In this document: positions 16,466 to 25,570 of the stretch, in pieces
How the letters are laid out: the number at the start of each line of letters is the position of its first letter
Numbering within the stretch: the first letter of the stretch is position 1
Assembly (NCBI GenBank): GCA_002377605.1
Contig: DFQD01000214.1
Location: 1-34,842 of the forward strand
DNA: 34,842 nt
DNA from: Gammaproteobacteria bacterium UBA3498
GTDB taxonomy: Bacteria > Pseudomonadota > Gammaproteobacteria > Pseudomonadales > Pseudohongiellaceae
Reading direction: 5' to 3'
Position numbers and translations under genes: made by a program
Notes under the pieces: generated by a model
The model's input: only the letters and a program-made list of their open reading frames with translations
Databases searched by the model: none
What the model was told of the DNA's origin: nothing

Positions 16466-16831
16466 ATGTCAGACCAAGATGAAATTCAAAATACGATTCA
16501 AACTTATTTCGACTGCATGTATGAATCCGATGGCGCAAAAGCTCTTGAAGCGTTTCATCCCTCGGCAAAAATTACAGGGTACATTCAAGATGAATTACAA
16601 CAAATGAGTGTTGACGATTTTGCGAAATTTGTTGATTCAAAATCACCATCGCATAAAGAGAACGGTGATCCAATTGTCCTAGAAACTCTTTCCTTGGAAA
16701 TTGCCGGAGATACTGCTGTTGCGCGAGTGAGGGATGCTTATATTGGTCGAAATTTTCTGGACACTCTTTCCCTTCTTAAAGTAAATGGCAAGTGGGTAAT
16801 TTACAATAAACTGTTTCATATTGAATCTTAG
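16466..16831 (+). CDS. NTF2/SnoaL-like (lumazine-binding-like) protein
   Basis: A 121-residue protein with the cone-shaped NTF2-like fold pattern: 'DEIQNTIQTYFDCMYESDGA' (helices), 'ALEAFHPSAKITGY' (helix-strand), 'IAGDTAVARVRDAY' and 'FLDTLSLLKVNGKWVIYNKL' (long strands). It matches the Lumazine_bd_2/DUF4440-type group, which often have no proven enzymatic role. No signal peptide. ATG at 16466 with GGGGAA 6 bases upstream, right behind a terminator. The Gfo/Idh/MocA gene follows after 25 bases, so the pair is likely co-expressed. Confidence 0.82.
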   Translation: MSDQDEIQNTIQTYFDCMYESDGAKALEAFHPSAKITGYIQDELQQMSVDDFAKFVDSKSPSHKENGDPIVLETLSLEIAGDTAVARVRDAYIGRNFLDTLSLLKVNGKWVIYNKLFHIES

Positions 16832-16856
16832 ATAATTAAAAGAAGAACGAAGAGTT

Positions 16857-17933
16857 ATGGAAAGACGTTGGAGAATTGCCGGTATAGATTTCGAACATTT
16901 CCACATGGGCGATAATTTGCGGATGGCACAAGAACATCCTGCCGTAGACATCGTTGGTATTTGTGATGATAGTCGCGAAAAAATGGAATGGGGTATCAAA
17001 AATTTTAGTATTCCGGAAGAGAGAATTTATTCTGACTTTAAGGTCTGTATGGAACAGGCTAAACCGGACATTGTTATTTTGTGTCCAGCTACTGGACGGC
17101 ATGCAGAAGCTATCGAAGAAATTGCACCTTACGGCACCCATATCATTATGGAGAAGCCATTTGCATCGAGTCTTGCTGAAGCAGATCGAATGATTGCAGC
17201 TATGGGTGACAAGCATCGCTTAGCGATTAATTGGCCTTTGGCCTGGCATCCTTCTCATATAACTGCGAAGAGACTCATCGATGAAGGGACTGTTGGTGAA
17301 GTAATAGAAGTACATTATTACGATGGTAATCGCGGGCCTCTATGGCATGTTGCAGACAAAGAAGAAACTACTTCAGAGCAAGTAGCAGCAGCTAAGCCCC
17401 ACAGTTGGTTCTATAAAGCCGAGTTGGGAGGCGGGTCATTATTGGATTATTTAGGTTACGGCACGACTCTGGGAACCTGGTTTCACAATGGCAAAGCGCC
17501 AATCGATGTGACTGCGATGATGCATGTTCCAACTGGACTTGAAGTGGATGAACATAGTGTCACAGTCGCGCGCTATGAGCATGCTCTCTCTAAGTTCGAA
17601 ACACGTTGGGGTACCTTTTCAGATCCGTGGACTAATCAACCCCAACCCAAATGTGGTTTTGTGGTGGTAGGGACTGAAGGCACCATAGCTAATTATGATT
17701 ATCAGTCATCAATCAATGTGCAAAATCGAGGTAAACCTGAAGGCTTTGAAGTAACAGTTGATATTATTGAGCCGCCTTTTCAAAATCCCGTTCAATATGT
17801 CATTCACTGCATTGAAAACGATTTGCCTATAGAAGGGCCTTTATCGCCGACTATCAGTAGAATCGGTCAGCAAATCGTTGATACTGCTTTTCAAAGCGCC
17901 AAAGAAGGGCGCTGTTTAGCGCTGATTGAATAA
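16857..17933 (+). CDS. Gfo/Idh/MocA family oxidoreductase
   Basis: A 358-residue NAD(P)-dependent sugar or sugar-acid dehydrogenase-like protein. The Rossmann half shows 'VDIVGICDDSREKMEWGIK', 'KPDIVILCPATGRHAEAIEE' and the family's 'HIIMEKPFASS' with the catalytic Lys; the C-terminal alpha/beta half includes 'GGGSLLDYLGYG'. The nucleotide loop at the N-terminus reads 'WRIAGIDFEHFHMGDNLR', without the usual GxGxxG, as in a His/Met-containing subgroup of the family. Cytoplasmic by lack of signal peptide. It follows the NTF2-like gene closely and lies 35 bases upstream of the cytochrome and PQQ dehydrogenase pair, so it may belong to the same catabolic unit. Confidence 0.85.
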   Translation: MERRWRIAGIDFEHFHMGDNLRMAQEHPAVDIVGICDDSREKMEWGIKNFSIPEERIYSDFKVCMEQAKPDIVILCPATGRHAEAIEEIAPYGTHIIMEKPFASSLAEADRMIAAMGDKHRLAINWPLAWHPSHITAKRLIDEGTVGEVIEVHYYDGNRGPLWHVADKEETTSEQVAAAKPHSWFYKAELGGGSLLDYLGYGTTLGTWFHNGKAPIDVTAMMHVPTGLEVDEHSVTVARYEHALSKFETRWGTFSDPWTNQPQPKCGFVVVGTEGTIANYDYQSSINVQNRGKPEGFEVTVDIIEPPFQNPVQYVIHCIENDLPIEGPLSPTISRIGQQIVDTAFQSAKEGRCLALIE

Positions 17934-17968
17934 AGAGGCAAAGAGATAGAAAGATAGAGAACAAGCTG

Positions 17969-18811
17969 ATGAATATAATAGTAAAGGTTTTACAAATTTT
18001 GTTGTTGAGTTACGGCTTTCCTATAGCGGCACAGGATACTCAACCAGAAATAGAAATTGCGAATCCAAGTGCAATGTTTCTACAGCAACAAAGAGCATTG
18101 CCACCTGCAGAAGTAATCGCGCGTGGTGAAACTCTTTATCAGGTAAATTGCCGACTCTGTCATGGTCCGGACCTTAGGGGTGGAGATCAGGGTGGGTCCA
18201 ATTTGCTGCGGTCCGACGTGGTACTGATAGATATAGCAGGAGAATCTATTGGTGAAGTGATCACGGAAGGAAGGGGTAGTATGCCCATTTTTGATAATTT
18301 TAGTAATGAAGATATCGCCGCAATTGCCGGATATATTCACTCGATTAAGTTCGAATCCGAAGGCCAAGGAAGTACGCCGCCGGTCGATTACGATCTAGAT
18401 ATTCTGGTAGGAGACGCTGCAGCGGGTGAACGATACTTTGATCGAGAATGTGCCACCTGCCATTCGGTTACTGGTGATTTAAGCGGAATTGCTACTAGAA
18501 TTCCAAATGATTACATCATGCAGAACACCTGGGTTGCCGGCGGAAGACGTCAGGCTGGGCGTGGTGGAGTGCAAACGACCGTTATTGTAACCACTCAAGG
18601 TGGCGAAACAGTTGCAGGCCGATTACTGCGTTACGATGATTTCTTTGTAAGCCTGCGCACTGAAGATGGGACATACCAGAGCTTTTCGCGAAGGGGAGGT
18701 TCTCCCCAAGTTGACTTGGATGATCCCCTCTATCGACATAGGGAACTATGGTCGGAATTAAGAGACAGTGACATTCACGATGTAACCGCTTACCTGGAGA
18801 CAATAAAATGA
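17969..18811 (+). CDS. exported diheme cytochrome c
   Basis: A 280-residue periplasmic cytochrome with signal peptide (about 1-22) and two c-type heme sites. The first domain has C61-R-L-C64-H65 with M105 in 'GRGSMPIF' as the likely distal ligand and ends 'AAIAGYIHSIK'. The second has C161-A-T-C164-H165, then an unusual beta-rich insertion (about 200-245, 'TTVIVTTQGGETVAGRLLRY') before the closing helix 'DIHDVTAYLETIK'. Similar insertions occur in cytochromes beside PQQ enzymes. Its stop overlaps the start of the PQQ dehydrogenase (ATGA, 18808-18811), so it is very probably that enzyme's electron acceptor. Confidence 0.9.
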   Translation: MNIIVKVLQILLLSYGFPIAAQDTQPEIEIANPSAMFLQQQRALPPAEVIARGETLYQVNCRLCHGPDLRGGDQGGSNLLRSDVVLIDIAGESIGEVITEGRGSMPIFDNFSNEDIAAIAGYIHSIKFESEGQGSTPPVDYDLDILVGDAAAGERYFDRECATCHSVTGDLSGIATRIPNDYIMQNTWVAGGRRQAGRGGVQTTVIVTTQGGETVAGRLLRYDDFFVSLRTEDGTYQSFSRRGGSPQVDLDDPLYRHRELWSELRDSDIHDVTAYLETIK

Positions 18812-20466
18812 GATATCTGGCCCTTTTTATTATAAATATTATTGTTCCCATAACCTTAATTGGCCAGGAAGTGGTTGTTGATCCTGATGATCTAGCTAAT
18901 GTCCTCGATGGAGATTGGGATACTTATTCAGGTGACTATTCAGGACAACGTTATAGCAACCTAGATCAAGTACATAAAGAAAATGTCTCAGATCTAACTC
19001 TGGCCTGGACTACAGAACTTAACTTCAACATAAGGCGTGGCAACATAGATGGCACTGGAATTATTACCAAGATGGGTGGTGAAGGCCGCGGAGACATCGA
19101 TATTAGAAGTGGCTCAATTAAAGGATCCATACTCGAAGTCAATGGCGTTCTCTATGTTACTGCACCGGATCACGTTTGGGCGATGGATGCGCGGGATGGT
19201 AGTGAAATCTGGCATTACCACTGGGAAACCCGAGGCGGAACACACATCGCAAATCGTGGTGTTGCTATTTGGAATGACTCGGTCATCTTTGAAACACCGG
19301 ATAATTATTTAGTCTCTCTCAATGCTCACACTGGTGAAGAAAATTGGCATAGCGAAATCGCGCCTTTTGAACTGCAGTACTTTTCAACCATGGCTCCCAT
19401 AACTATTCGAGATCGGGTTATCGTTGGTACTGGTAATGACTTGGATCAACCAGGATTCCTTCAGGCATTTGATGCAGAAACAGGAACACTAGTCTGGCGT
19501 TTTTATACAGTGCCCATGAGTGAAGACGACCCGGGTATTGAAACCTGGCCGAATCTTGATGCTGCCAGTCACGGGGGAGGTAATGCATGGGTTCCAGGTG
19601 TTTATGATCCTGAAACAGATCTTTATATTTTTGGCACAGGCAATCCGACTCCTGGTTATACTGGTGTTGCTAGAAGGGGAGATAATTTATTTACCTGTTC
19701 ATTGGTTGCAGTCAATGTAACTACAGGTGAATTGGAGTGGTATTTCCAAACTTCTCCTCACGACACTCATGATTGGGATTCAGCCCAAACGCCAATTCTT
19801 ATCGATGGCGTTATCGATGGGAAACCGCGCAAATTAGTATCTACAGCTGCGCGCAATGGTTTCTTTTTTACCGTCGATAGAGTTACCGGTGAACACATCT
19901 TAACTAAGAAATATTCCCGCACGGCTAATTGGGAATCTCACGTACGAGAGACTGGAGAGCCCGAGCCGAATCCTGATAAAGAAGCCCTAATTCCTGGAAC
20001 ATTAGTCTCACCGGTAGAAGGCGGTGTAGCAAACTGGCAACCACCAGCATTCAATCCGGAATACGGACTTTTTTACACCCAGGAAAATAATGGGTTCAAC
20101 ATGCTTTATCTTTCTGATCCGGACCCAAGAGGCTCAATGGGATTGGGCGGCAAAATTCGAGCGGAAGTAGGTTCAATAGATAGTGCTTTCCAAGCTATAG
20201 ACTATCGAACCGGTGAAGCAGTCTGGCGCCATGAATGGCCCGGAGGTGGTGGGGTTAATGCTGGTGTGCTAACGACATCAACAGGTCTTGTCTTCACCGG
20301 CGATGGAAGAAATAACCTGGTTGCATTTGATGGTAGCGATGGCAATTTATTGTGGCACTCTCGTATCGGAAACATTAGTAATGCTCCTCAAACTTATATG
20401 GTGGATGGCAGACAATATTTGTTAGTAGCAGTTCGAGAAAGATTGTTTGCATATGTTATGTACTAG
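18808..20466 (+). CDS. exported PQQ-dependent alcohol dehydrogenase
   Basis: A 552-residue quinoprotein with signal peptide (about 1-20, 'LFIINIIVPITLIGQ'). Propeller blades are seen in 'DWDTYSGDYSGQRYSNLDQV', the standard start, 'HVWAMDARDGSEIWHYHWE', 'NYLVSLNAHTGEENW', 'RRGDNLFTCSLVAVNVTTGE', 'FQTSPHDTHDWDSAQTPIL' and 'GLVFTGDGRNNLVAFDGSDG'. It would oxidise an alcohol or aldehyde in the periplasm with PQQ. No CC pair typical of methanol dehydrogenase is found, and no heme motif, consistent with its coupled cytochrome gene just upstream. Whether it uses calcium or a lanthanide cannot be decided by eye. Genes for PQQ synthesis are not in the window. Confidence 0.9.
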   Translation: MRYLALFIINIIVPITLIGQEVVVDPDDLANVLDGDWDTYSGDYSGQRYSNLDQVHKENVSDLTLAWTTELNFNIRRGNIDGTGIITKMGGEGRGDIDIRSGSIKGSILEVNGVLYVTAPDHVWAMDARDGSEIWHYHWETRGGTHIANRGVAIWNDSVIFETPDNYLVSLNAHTGEENWHSEIAPFELQYFSTMAPITIRDRVIVGTGNDLDQPGFLQAFDAETGTLVWRFYTVPMSEDDPGIETWPNLDAASHGGGNAWVPGVYDPETDLYIFGTGNPTPGYTGVARRGDNLFTCSLVAVNVTTGELEWYFQTSPHDTHDWDSAQTPILIDGVIDGKPRKLVSTAARNGFFFTVDRVTGEHILTKKYSRTANWESHVRETGEPEPNPDKEALIPGTLVSPVEGGVANWQPPAFNPEYGLFYTQENNGFNMLYLSDPDPRGSMGLGGKIRAEVGSIDSAFQAIDYRTGEAVWRHEWPGGGGVNAGVLTTSTGLVFTGDGRNNLVAFDGSDGNLLWHSRIGNISNAPQTYMVDGRQYLLVAVRERLFAYVMY

Positions 20467-20507
20467 GATGCGAAGGAAAAAGCACTAACATTTGAATGGA
20501 GTAAAAG

Positions 20508-21830
20508 ATTATCTTTCGAATTAGAAATGTGCTGGCAATAATTTTATTGCTGTCCGCTTGTGCGACAACTGTTACACATAATGAGTTAGAGTCATTCGAT
20601 CGCCAGGATGACTACAACTATTTTCTATCTTTTCTGCAAGAGGCCTCATTGCATTCTGTATCTGTGAATGAATCTGGTTTTGCATGGCCTATAGATGATC
20701 AAGAAGGGGACACAGTTCTACTCGAATTCCATTTGAGAGAATCTCTGGGTGAAGATCCTGCTATTAGAATCAGCCATGAATCAAATTCATTTATTCAATA
20801 TTTCGAAGAGGGCGGGGAAGGAATTCGTTATCTCGATCTATCTCCCTTAATTGAAGCAGATATTGCGGTTGGCGAACGTGTTAGATTTAGTTCAGAAGGT
20901 GCACTGTGGAAAGTTGGAGATGCAACCTTAGCTGTCTTAAACAACGATATAAATCTTAATAATAAAACTCTTGTAATAGCGCCTCATCCTGATGATGCAG
21001 AAATTGCAGCTTATGGGATATATCAGGCAACCCAGGCCGATGTGGTAACTATTACCGCTGGCGATGCTGGAGGTTCAAACTTCGCTGCAATATGGCCCGA
21101 TTCTGGAGAACAATATCGAGCCAAAGGAAGGATTAGAACCCTTGATAGTCTGACGGTTCCCTTACTTGCAGGACTGCAAGTAGATCAAATAAGAAATCTC
21201 GGCTACTACGATTCAACTTTACGCCAGTTATATGAGCAACGCCCCAGTTCTATTCCAGTTCCACTGGCTGAATTAGAAAGCCCCGATTACTTTCGTGAAT
21301 TTAACTTTGATGAAGAACTGCGCAATCGCGAGTTCATTTCTAGTTGGCCGAGTCTGGTAAATGACCTCTATGCGGAACTGGAAAAGGTTGAACCAGAAAT
21401 TGTCGTAGCTCCACATCCATTTCTTGATCGTCATGATGATCATCAGTATGCCGCCATTGCATTATTCGAAGCTTTACACCAATGGGATCGAGAAGTAAAA
21501 GTTTTGCTATACACTAATCATGCTGAAGGAAACGAAGCATTTCCTCTTGGCCCTAAAGATGGGATGATGGGACTACCGCCCTGGAACGAAAACAATCTTT
21601 ACATTACCAGTGTCTATTCCCATCCAGTAGACATAGAAACGCAACGGCAAAAACTTATTGCCTTAGAATCTATGCATGATTTGCGCCCTTTTGATCCTAG
21701 AGATGGTTCATCTGTCGACTCGGTAAATCCATTGTTTGACTATTTCAGACGGGGCCCTCGCCCTAATGAAATCTTTCTGGTCACAAATCTTTTAGGGGTA
21801 CGTGCAATTAGTGCTGAGTTCCTCGAGTAA
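20508..21830 (+). CDS. PIG-L family deacetylase lipoprotein
   Basis: A PIG-L/LmbE-type zinc deacetylase, about 440 residues. The metal motif 'VIAPHPDDAEIAAYG' is followed by 'TAGDAGGSN' and the distal 'VVAPHPFLDRHDDHQYAA', all as expected for N-acetyl-sugar deacetylases. An extra 120-residue N-terminal domain precedes the catalytic one. The N-terminus has a lipobox, 'LLLSAC'. The first standard start (GTG, 20529) gives only ten residues before the Cys, with no positive charge and no ribosome site. Reading upstream in frame to an ATT at 20508 adds 'IIFRIRN', which supplies the basic n-region, and puts GGAG 6 bases away; an in-frame stop lies just above at 20502. I therefore place the start at 20508, with the alternative at 20529. 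It follows the PQQ dehydrogenase by about 40 bases. Confidence 0.8.
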   Translation: MIFRIRNVLAIILLLSACATTVTHNELESFDRQDDYNYFLSFLQEASLHSVSVNESGFAWPIDDQEGDTVLLEFHLRESLGEDPAIRISHESNSFIQYFEEGGEGIRYLDLSPLIEADIAVGERVRFSSEGALWKVGDATLAVLNNDINLNNKTLVIAPHPDDAEIAAYGIYQATQADVVTITAGDAGGSNFAAIWPDSGEQYRAKGRIRTLDSLTVPLLAGLQVDQIRNLGYYDSTLRQLYEQRPSSIPVPLAELESPDYFREFNFDEELRNREFISSWPSLVNDLYAELEKVEPEIVVAPHPFLDRHDDHQYAAIALFEALHQWDREVKVLLYTNHAEGNEAFPLGPKDGMMGLPPWNENNLYITSVYSHPVDIETQRQKLIALESMHDLRPFDPRDGSSVDSVNPLFDYFRRGPRPNEIFLVTNLLGVRAISAEFLE

Positions 21831-21948
21831 ATACATCGTAAAGACTAAAGATTGGTATATGATTTATAAAATAGAACCCTGATACACTTGCACGACTAAA
21901 AAGTTCCCAGAAGTAAACTGAGATGAAGAGGGAGGGGGAGAAGATAGA

Positions 21949-23310
21949 ATGAATTTCATTAAAAGCCGCTTAGGCTTAATGATGTTTCTTCAGTATGCAG
22001 TCTGGGGCATCTGGTTGCCGGTTTTGGCCACATACCTGCAATCACCGCTTGTTGAAGGGGGGTTAGGATTTACATCGGGACAAGTTGGATGGATTATCGG
22101 TATTGCCGCATCCGCTGGCGCAATCTCAGCTCCCTTTATTGCTGGGCAATTTGCAGATCGATATTTCTCTACTGAAAAATTTCTAGCATTGCTTCTAGTT
22201 CTCGGTGGCATCGTAAAGATTACTCTCTCATTCCAGGAAACTTTTAATGCCTGGTTAATGCTGTCCATTCTTTACAGCATCTTATACATGCCAACCCTAT
22301 CATTAACTAATTCAATGGGTTTTGCTCACTTAAATAATGCAGATAGTGAGTGGCCAAGAATTCGCGTTATGGGAACTTTTGGTTGGATCGCTGCCAGTTG
22401 GTTGTTTCCAATGATCTGGTTGCAAACTAATTTGGAATTTCAGATCTTGCCACCCTTTTTTGTTGGTACTGAAGTACCCGATGCTACGGCGCGCCTTGCA
22501 GATACTTTGAAAGTTTCTGGAACAATTTCTATTTTGTATGCAGGGTTTTGTTTTTTACTACCGAATACTCCTCCGAAAAAAGAAAGCGCGGAAAAGCTAG
22601 CATTCAAAAAAGCATTCAGCCTTTTTTCCAAAAAATCATTTGCAGTATTGGTTGCCGCAAGTTTACCTATTGCAGTCATCCACCAAATTTATTTCATGCA
22701 AACAGGGCCGTTTTTTGAGAACCAGTTGGGGTTATTAGTCACTTATATTGCGCCAGCGATGACGGTGGGACAGTTTGCTGAAATAGGGGTGATGGCATTT
22801 CTTGGTATTTTCTTGGTGAGGCTTGGTTTCCGCTGGACTATTACAATCGGAGCATTAGCTTATTTTGTGCGATATGCGATATGGGGATTTATTAGCATGC
22901 AGGAAGCGGTGGGTCCGTCAGTAGATGCAGCTGGTCAATTTATCTGGACTGGCTCTCTTATGATTGGAGTTTTCAGCCAAATCTTACATGGGATCTGTTA
23001 TGCCTGCTTTTTTGCTTCTGCGTACATGTATGTGGATAGAATTGCCGATGAGGATATACGTAATTCGGCACAGACAGTATTCGGCATCATAATCTTAGGC
23101 CTCGGCCCCATGTTCGCGGGTCCTTTCATGGGGTTGCTTGGCAGTGTCTTCGGTGAGGAAGGTATCGTAACCGATTTCGCAGGTATGTGGTTCACGTTAT
23201 CAGTAATCGCACTATTTACCGCCGCGCTTGTCGCATTCGCCTTTGAAGATCAAACAGAAGTTGATTTAATCGAGGCGCCTGCCTCGGGCACATCAGATAA
23301 TGGCTTTTGA
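21949..23310 (+). CDS. MFS transporter, nucleoside:H+ symporter-like
   Basis: A 453-residue polytopic membrane protein of the major facilitator superfamily with about 12 hydrophobic segments. The opening 'LGLMMFLQYAVWGIWLPVLA' and 'QVGWIIGIAASAGAISAPFI', with 'GQFADRYF' in loop 2-3, resemble the nucleoside:proton symporter (NupG-like) group; nucleosides, sugars or related solutes are possible. The ATG lies behind a 28-base almost pure purine tract (21921-21948) holding a strong ribosome site. Its last 11 bases overlap the desaturase gene, so the two are probably coupled. Confidence 0.83.
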   Translation: MNFIKSRLGLMMFLQYAVWGIWLPVLATYLQSPLVEGGLGFTSGQVGWIIGIAASAGAISAPFIAGQFADRYFSTEKFLALLLVLGGIVKITLSFQETFNAWLMLSILYSILYMPTLSLTNSMGFAHLNNADSEWPRIRVMGTFGWIAASWLFPMIWLQTNLEFQILPPFFVGTEVPDATARLADTLKVSGTISILYAGFCFLLPNTPPKKESAEKLAFKKAFSLFSKKSFAVLVAASLPIAVIHQIYFMQTGPFFENQLGLLVTYIAPAMTVGQFAEIGVMAFLGIFLVRLGFRWTITIGALAYFVRYAIWGFISMQEAVGPSVDAAGQFIWTGSLMIGVFSQILHGICYACFFASAYMYVDRIADEDIRNSAQTVFGIIILGLGPMFAGPFMGLLGSVFGEEGIVTDFAGMWFTLSVIALFTAALVAFAFEDQTEVDLIEAPASGTSDNGF

Positions 23311-24205
23311 TATCCCTCTAACTGAAAATGAATCGGAAGAGCTCACTAATAGGAGTGATATTCTGGGTGGATGGATATTACTCTGCCAGTTTGCAATAAC
23401 TGCTGCCTGTTTCGTTTTAGCTGCAGCTTGGTCCAATCCGTTTACGTTCGTAGTTGGAACAATTTTACTTGGTGGGCGACAAATGGGGTTCTTCGTTCTT
23501 ACTCATGAAGCAGGCCATAACACATTATTTAAAAGTAAATGGCTAAATGACTTTGTGTGTAAATGGTTAACAGCTCCAATGGATTTCTTCAATGGAAAAG
23601 CTTATATGCGTGAGCACTTGGAGCATCATCGTTCGGTTGGGGACGAGGATGATCCAGACTTAGCTAATTATCATGATTATCCCATTTCCAAAGAGAGGCT
23701 AAAGAGAAAACTTAAGCGTGACCTAACTGGGCAGACTGGAATTAGAGATTTAACAAAAAGGCTTAAAGGTTTCACCAATTTAAACCTATTGGGAAAAGAA
23801 GACCAATATGCGTTATTCCGCGGTTTGATGTGGCACCTAGCATTGTTTCTAATTCTTACAATATCCGGCTTTCCGCACTTAATCCTCATGTGGTTTGCGG
23901 CTCTCATCTTTTGCTATCCGGCTATTGCCAGATTAAGACAAGTTTCAGAGCATGGAGCTGTCCCTGATCTTGCTCATGATAATCCTCGCTTCAATACAAG
24001 AACAACAATTGTCGGCCCTTTGGTCCGACTGCTGTTATGCCCTCATGGAGTTAATTATCATATTGAGCATCATCTTAACCCAGCAATCCCGATCTATCGA
24101 CTACGTGCAGCACATCGATTATTGAAAGTGCGTGGATACTTTAATGATATAAAAATTCCTAATGGCTATTTACAAGTCATTAAACAATTAACTCATGCAA
24201 GTTAA
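23300..24205 (+). CDS. membrane fatty acid desaturase
   Basis: A 301-residue member of the membrane di-iron desaturase/hydroxylase family. The three His boxes are complete: 'HEAGHNTLF' (about residue 70), 'HLEHHRSVGDEDDPD' (about 110) and 'NYHIEHHLNPAIP' (about 255), with hydrophobic hairpins between them. Such enzymes insert a double bond into acyl chains, or hydroxylate or ketolate related lipids, in the inner membrane using oxygen and an electron donor. The ATG at 23300 overlaps the end of the MFS gene by 11 bases without a good ribosome site of its own, suggesting translational coupling. Whether the substrate is a phospholipid acyl chain or another lipid is unknown. Confidence 0.87.
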   Translation: MAFDIPLTENESEELTNRSDILGGWILLCQFAITAACFVLAAAWSNPFTFVVGTILLGGRQMGFFVLTHEAGHNTLFKSKWLNDFVCKWLTAPMDFFNGKAYMREHLEHHRSVGDEDDPDLANYHDYPISKERLKRKLKRDLTGQTGIRDLTKRLKGFTNLNLLGKEDQYALFRGLMWHLALFLILTISGFPHLILMWFAALIFCYPAIARLRQVSEHGAVPDLAHDNPRFNTRTTIVGPLVRLLLCPHGVNYHIEHHLNPAIPIYRLRAAHRLLKVRGYFNDIKIPNGYLQVIKQLTHAS

Positions 24206-24226
24206 ATTGTTGGGAATCAATACAAA

Positions 24227-25570
24227 TTACTCACTACTAATTAGAATTAGTTCTTCTTGACGACCGTCGATGTAGAATGTGTTTTCGCCATCGAAGAATG
24301 CATCTTCTTCTAACATGAAACGCACGTCTTGACCGTCCCATTCCGGAATACTTACCGTAGAATTCAATTCAATTGAATGAGCTGTATTTTCATAGAGGGG
24401 ATAGTCACCTCTGCCGACTGTATCCTCCTGGTTGTCCCACATGCCAATGGTTGGGCCGGCACCATGGCCATGGTAACCAATGGGATGTGTATATATAGAA
24501 GGTCGAATATCTTCTTCTATCGCTTGTGCTCGAGCGCTGCGTAGAATTTCATTTCCAGTGCGACCGAGTATAAAGTTATTAGTAAGTATATTTTGCAAGC
24601 GATTGCTTGTTGCTAGACCTGTTCTGATTCCTGCTGGGGCCTGGTCTTCTCCTGGCCTTAAGACATAGGCATGTTGTTGGGTGTCAGTATTCAGTCGAAG
24701 ATAGGTAATCCCAAAGTCAACATGAAGTAAATCACCTGGCAATATAACTCCCTGTTGTTCGGTATTAGTGAAAAGTTCCATGAATTCGCTCACATCTTGC
24801 TGATGTCTTTGAATGCTAACGGAAGGATGAAACCAGGTTACTAAACGTAACTCACGAATCCGATCTTCATACCACCACATTAGATCTTCTGTTGTTGTTT
24901 CTCCTGGTTTAATAACCGCATTGGAAAACCCTTCAGCAATAATGTCGTGAGCAATTCCCACGATTGAAGGATAAATCTCCATTTCTTCTTCGGTGCGAGT
25001 TTCCAGCCAGGCTATCGCCAGTCTTTCCGCGGAAACTAATCTGGATTCCTGTTCGTCGGTTAAAGCACCGACCAATCCTTCGTATTCACCATGGGTGAGA
25101 CCATCTGCGAGAGCGAAATCTGAGGAAACATTAATACCAATAGTCGAAGGGTTCTTTTCAGTAATCAGATCTGATAAAGCTTGCCATTGATCTGGTTGTT
25201 CTTCAGGGTTCCATCTTGCTTGAAAGTAGTTGCCAACTGCATAACGAGATACTGCATAGCCTTTAACGCCTTCGTCGCCTTCGTCAGAAAATACCAATAT
25301 AGTTCTTCTTCTTGCCGCGTGGGCATCACCCGGCAACATAGTCATTACTACTGGATCTTCGTTGTACTCTCGGGCTACCAATATCCACATTTCTATGCCT
25401 TCACGGCGCATGAGTTTCACTGGCAAGGTATTCAGTCGCACAGCTAAGAGTTGATCGATTATCTCTGCCCGTTCTTTCATTGACAGAATCGAATCCCCCG
25501 TGGCTGCAATTACAGTTGCGGTAAAAACTGAAACAAGGCAAAAAAATAAAACTCGAATAGTTTGTAACAT
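24227..25570 (-). CDS. exported M24 family metallopeptidase (Xaa-Pro peptidase-like)
   Basis: A pita-bread-fold peptidase of family M24 (methionine aminopeptidase/aminopeptidase P clan). The metal site is complete in order: first Asp in 'LLHVDFGITY', second Asp in 'LNTDTQQHAYVL', His in 'THPIGYHGHGAGPTIG', Glu in 'SIELNSTVSIPEW' and Glu in 'VRFMLEEDAFF'. The N-terminal half is the non-catalytic creatinase-like domain. I place the start at ATG 25570 (447 residues): it yields a normal signal peptide ('LQTIRVLFFCLVSVF...VIAA') and has AGGA upstream, while the in-frame ATG at 25609 has neither. It is thus an exported or periplasmic peptidase, convergent with the desaturase gene. Confidence 0.85.
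   Translation of the reverse strand: MLQTIRVLFFCLVSVFTATVIAATGDSILSMKERAEIIDQLLAVRLNTLPVKLMRREGIEMWILVAREYNEDPVVMTMLPGDAHAARRRTILVFSDEGDEGVKGYAVSRYAVGNYFQARWNPEEQPDQWQALSDLITEKNPSTIGINVSSDFALADGLTHGEYEGLVGALTDEQESRLVSAERLAIAWLETRTEEEMEIYPSIVGIAHDIIAEGFSNAVIKPGETTTEDLMWWYEDRIRELRLVTWFHPSVSIQRHQQDVSEFMELFTNTEQQGVILPGDLLHVDFGITYLRLNTDTQQHAYVLRPGEDQAPAGIRTGLATSNRLQNILTNNFILGRTGNEILRSARAQAIEEDIRPSIYTHPIGYHGHGAGPTIGMWDNQEDTVGRGDYPLYENTAHSIELNSTVSIPEWDGQDVRFMLEEDAFFDGENTFYIDGRQEELILISSE

Noticed and set aside
16836..17216. A 126-residue minus-strand ORF
   Set aside because: It is antisense to the Gfo/Idh/MocA gene, whose conserved motifs decide the strand.
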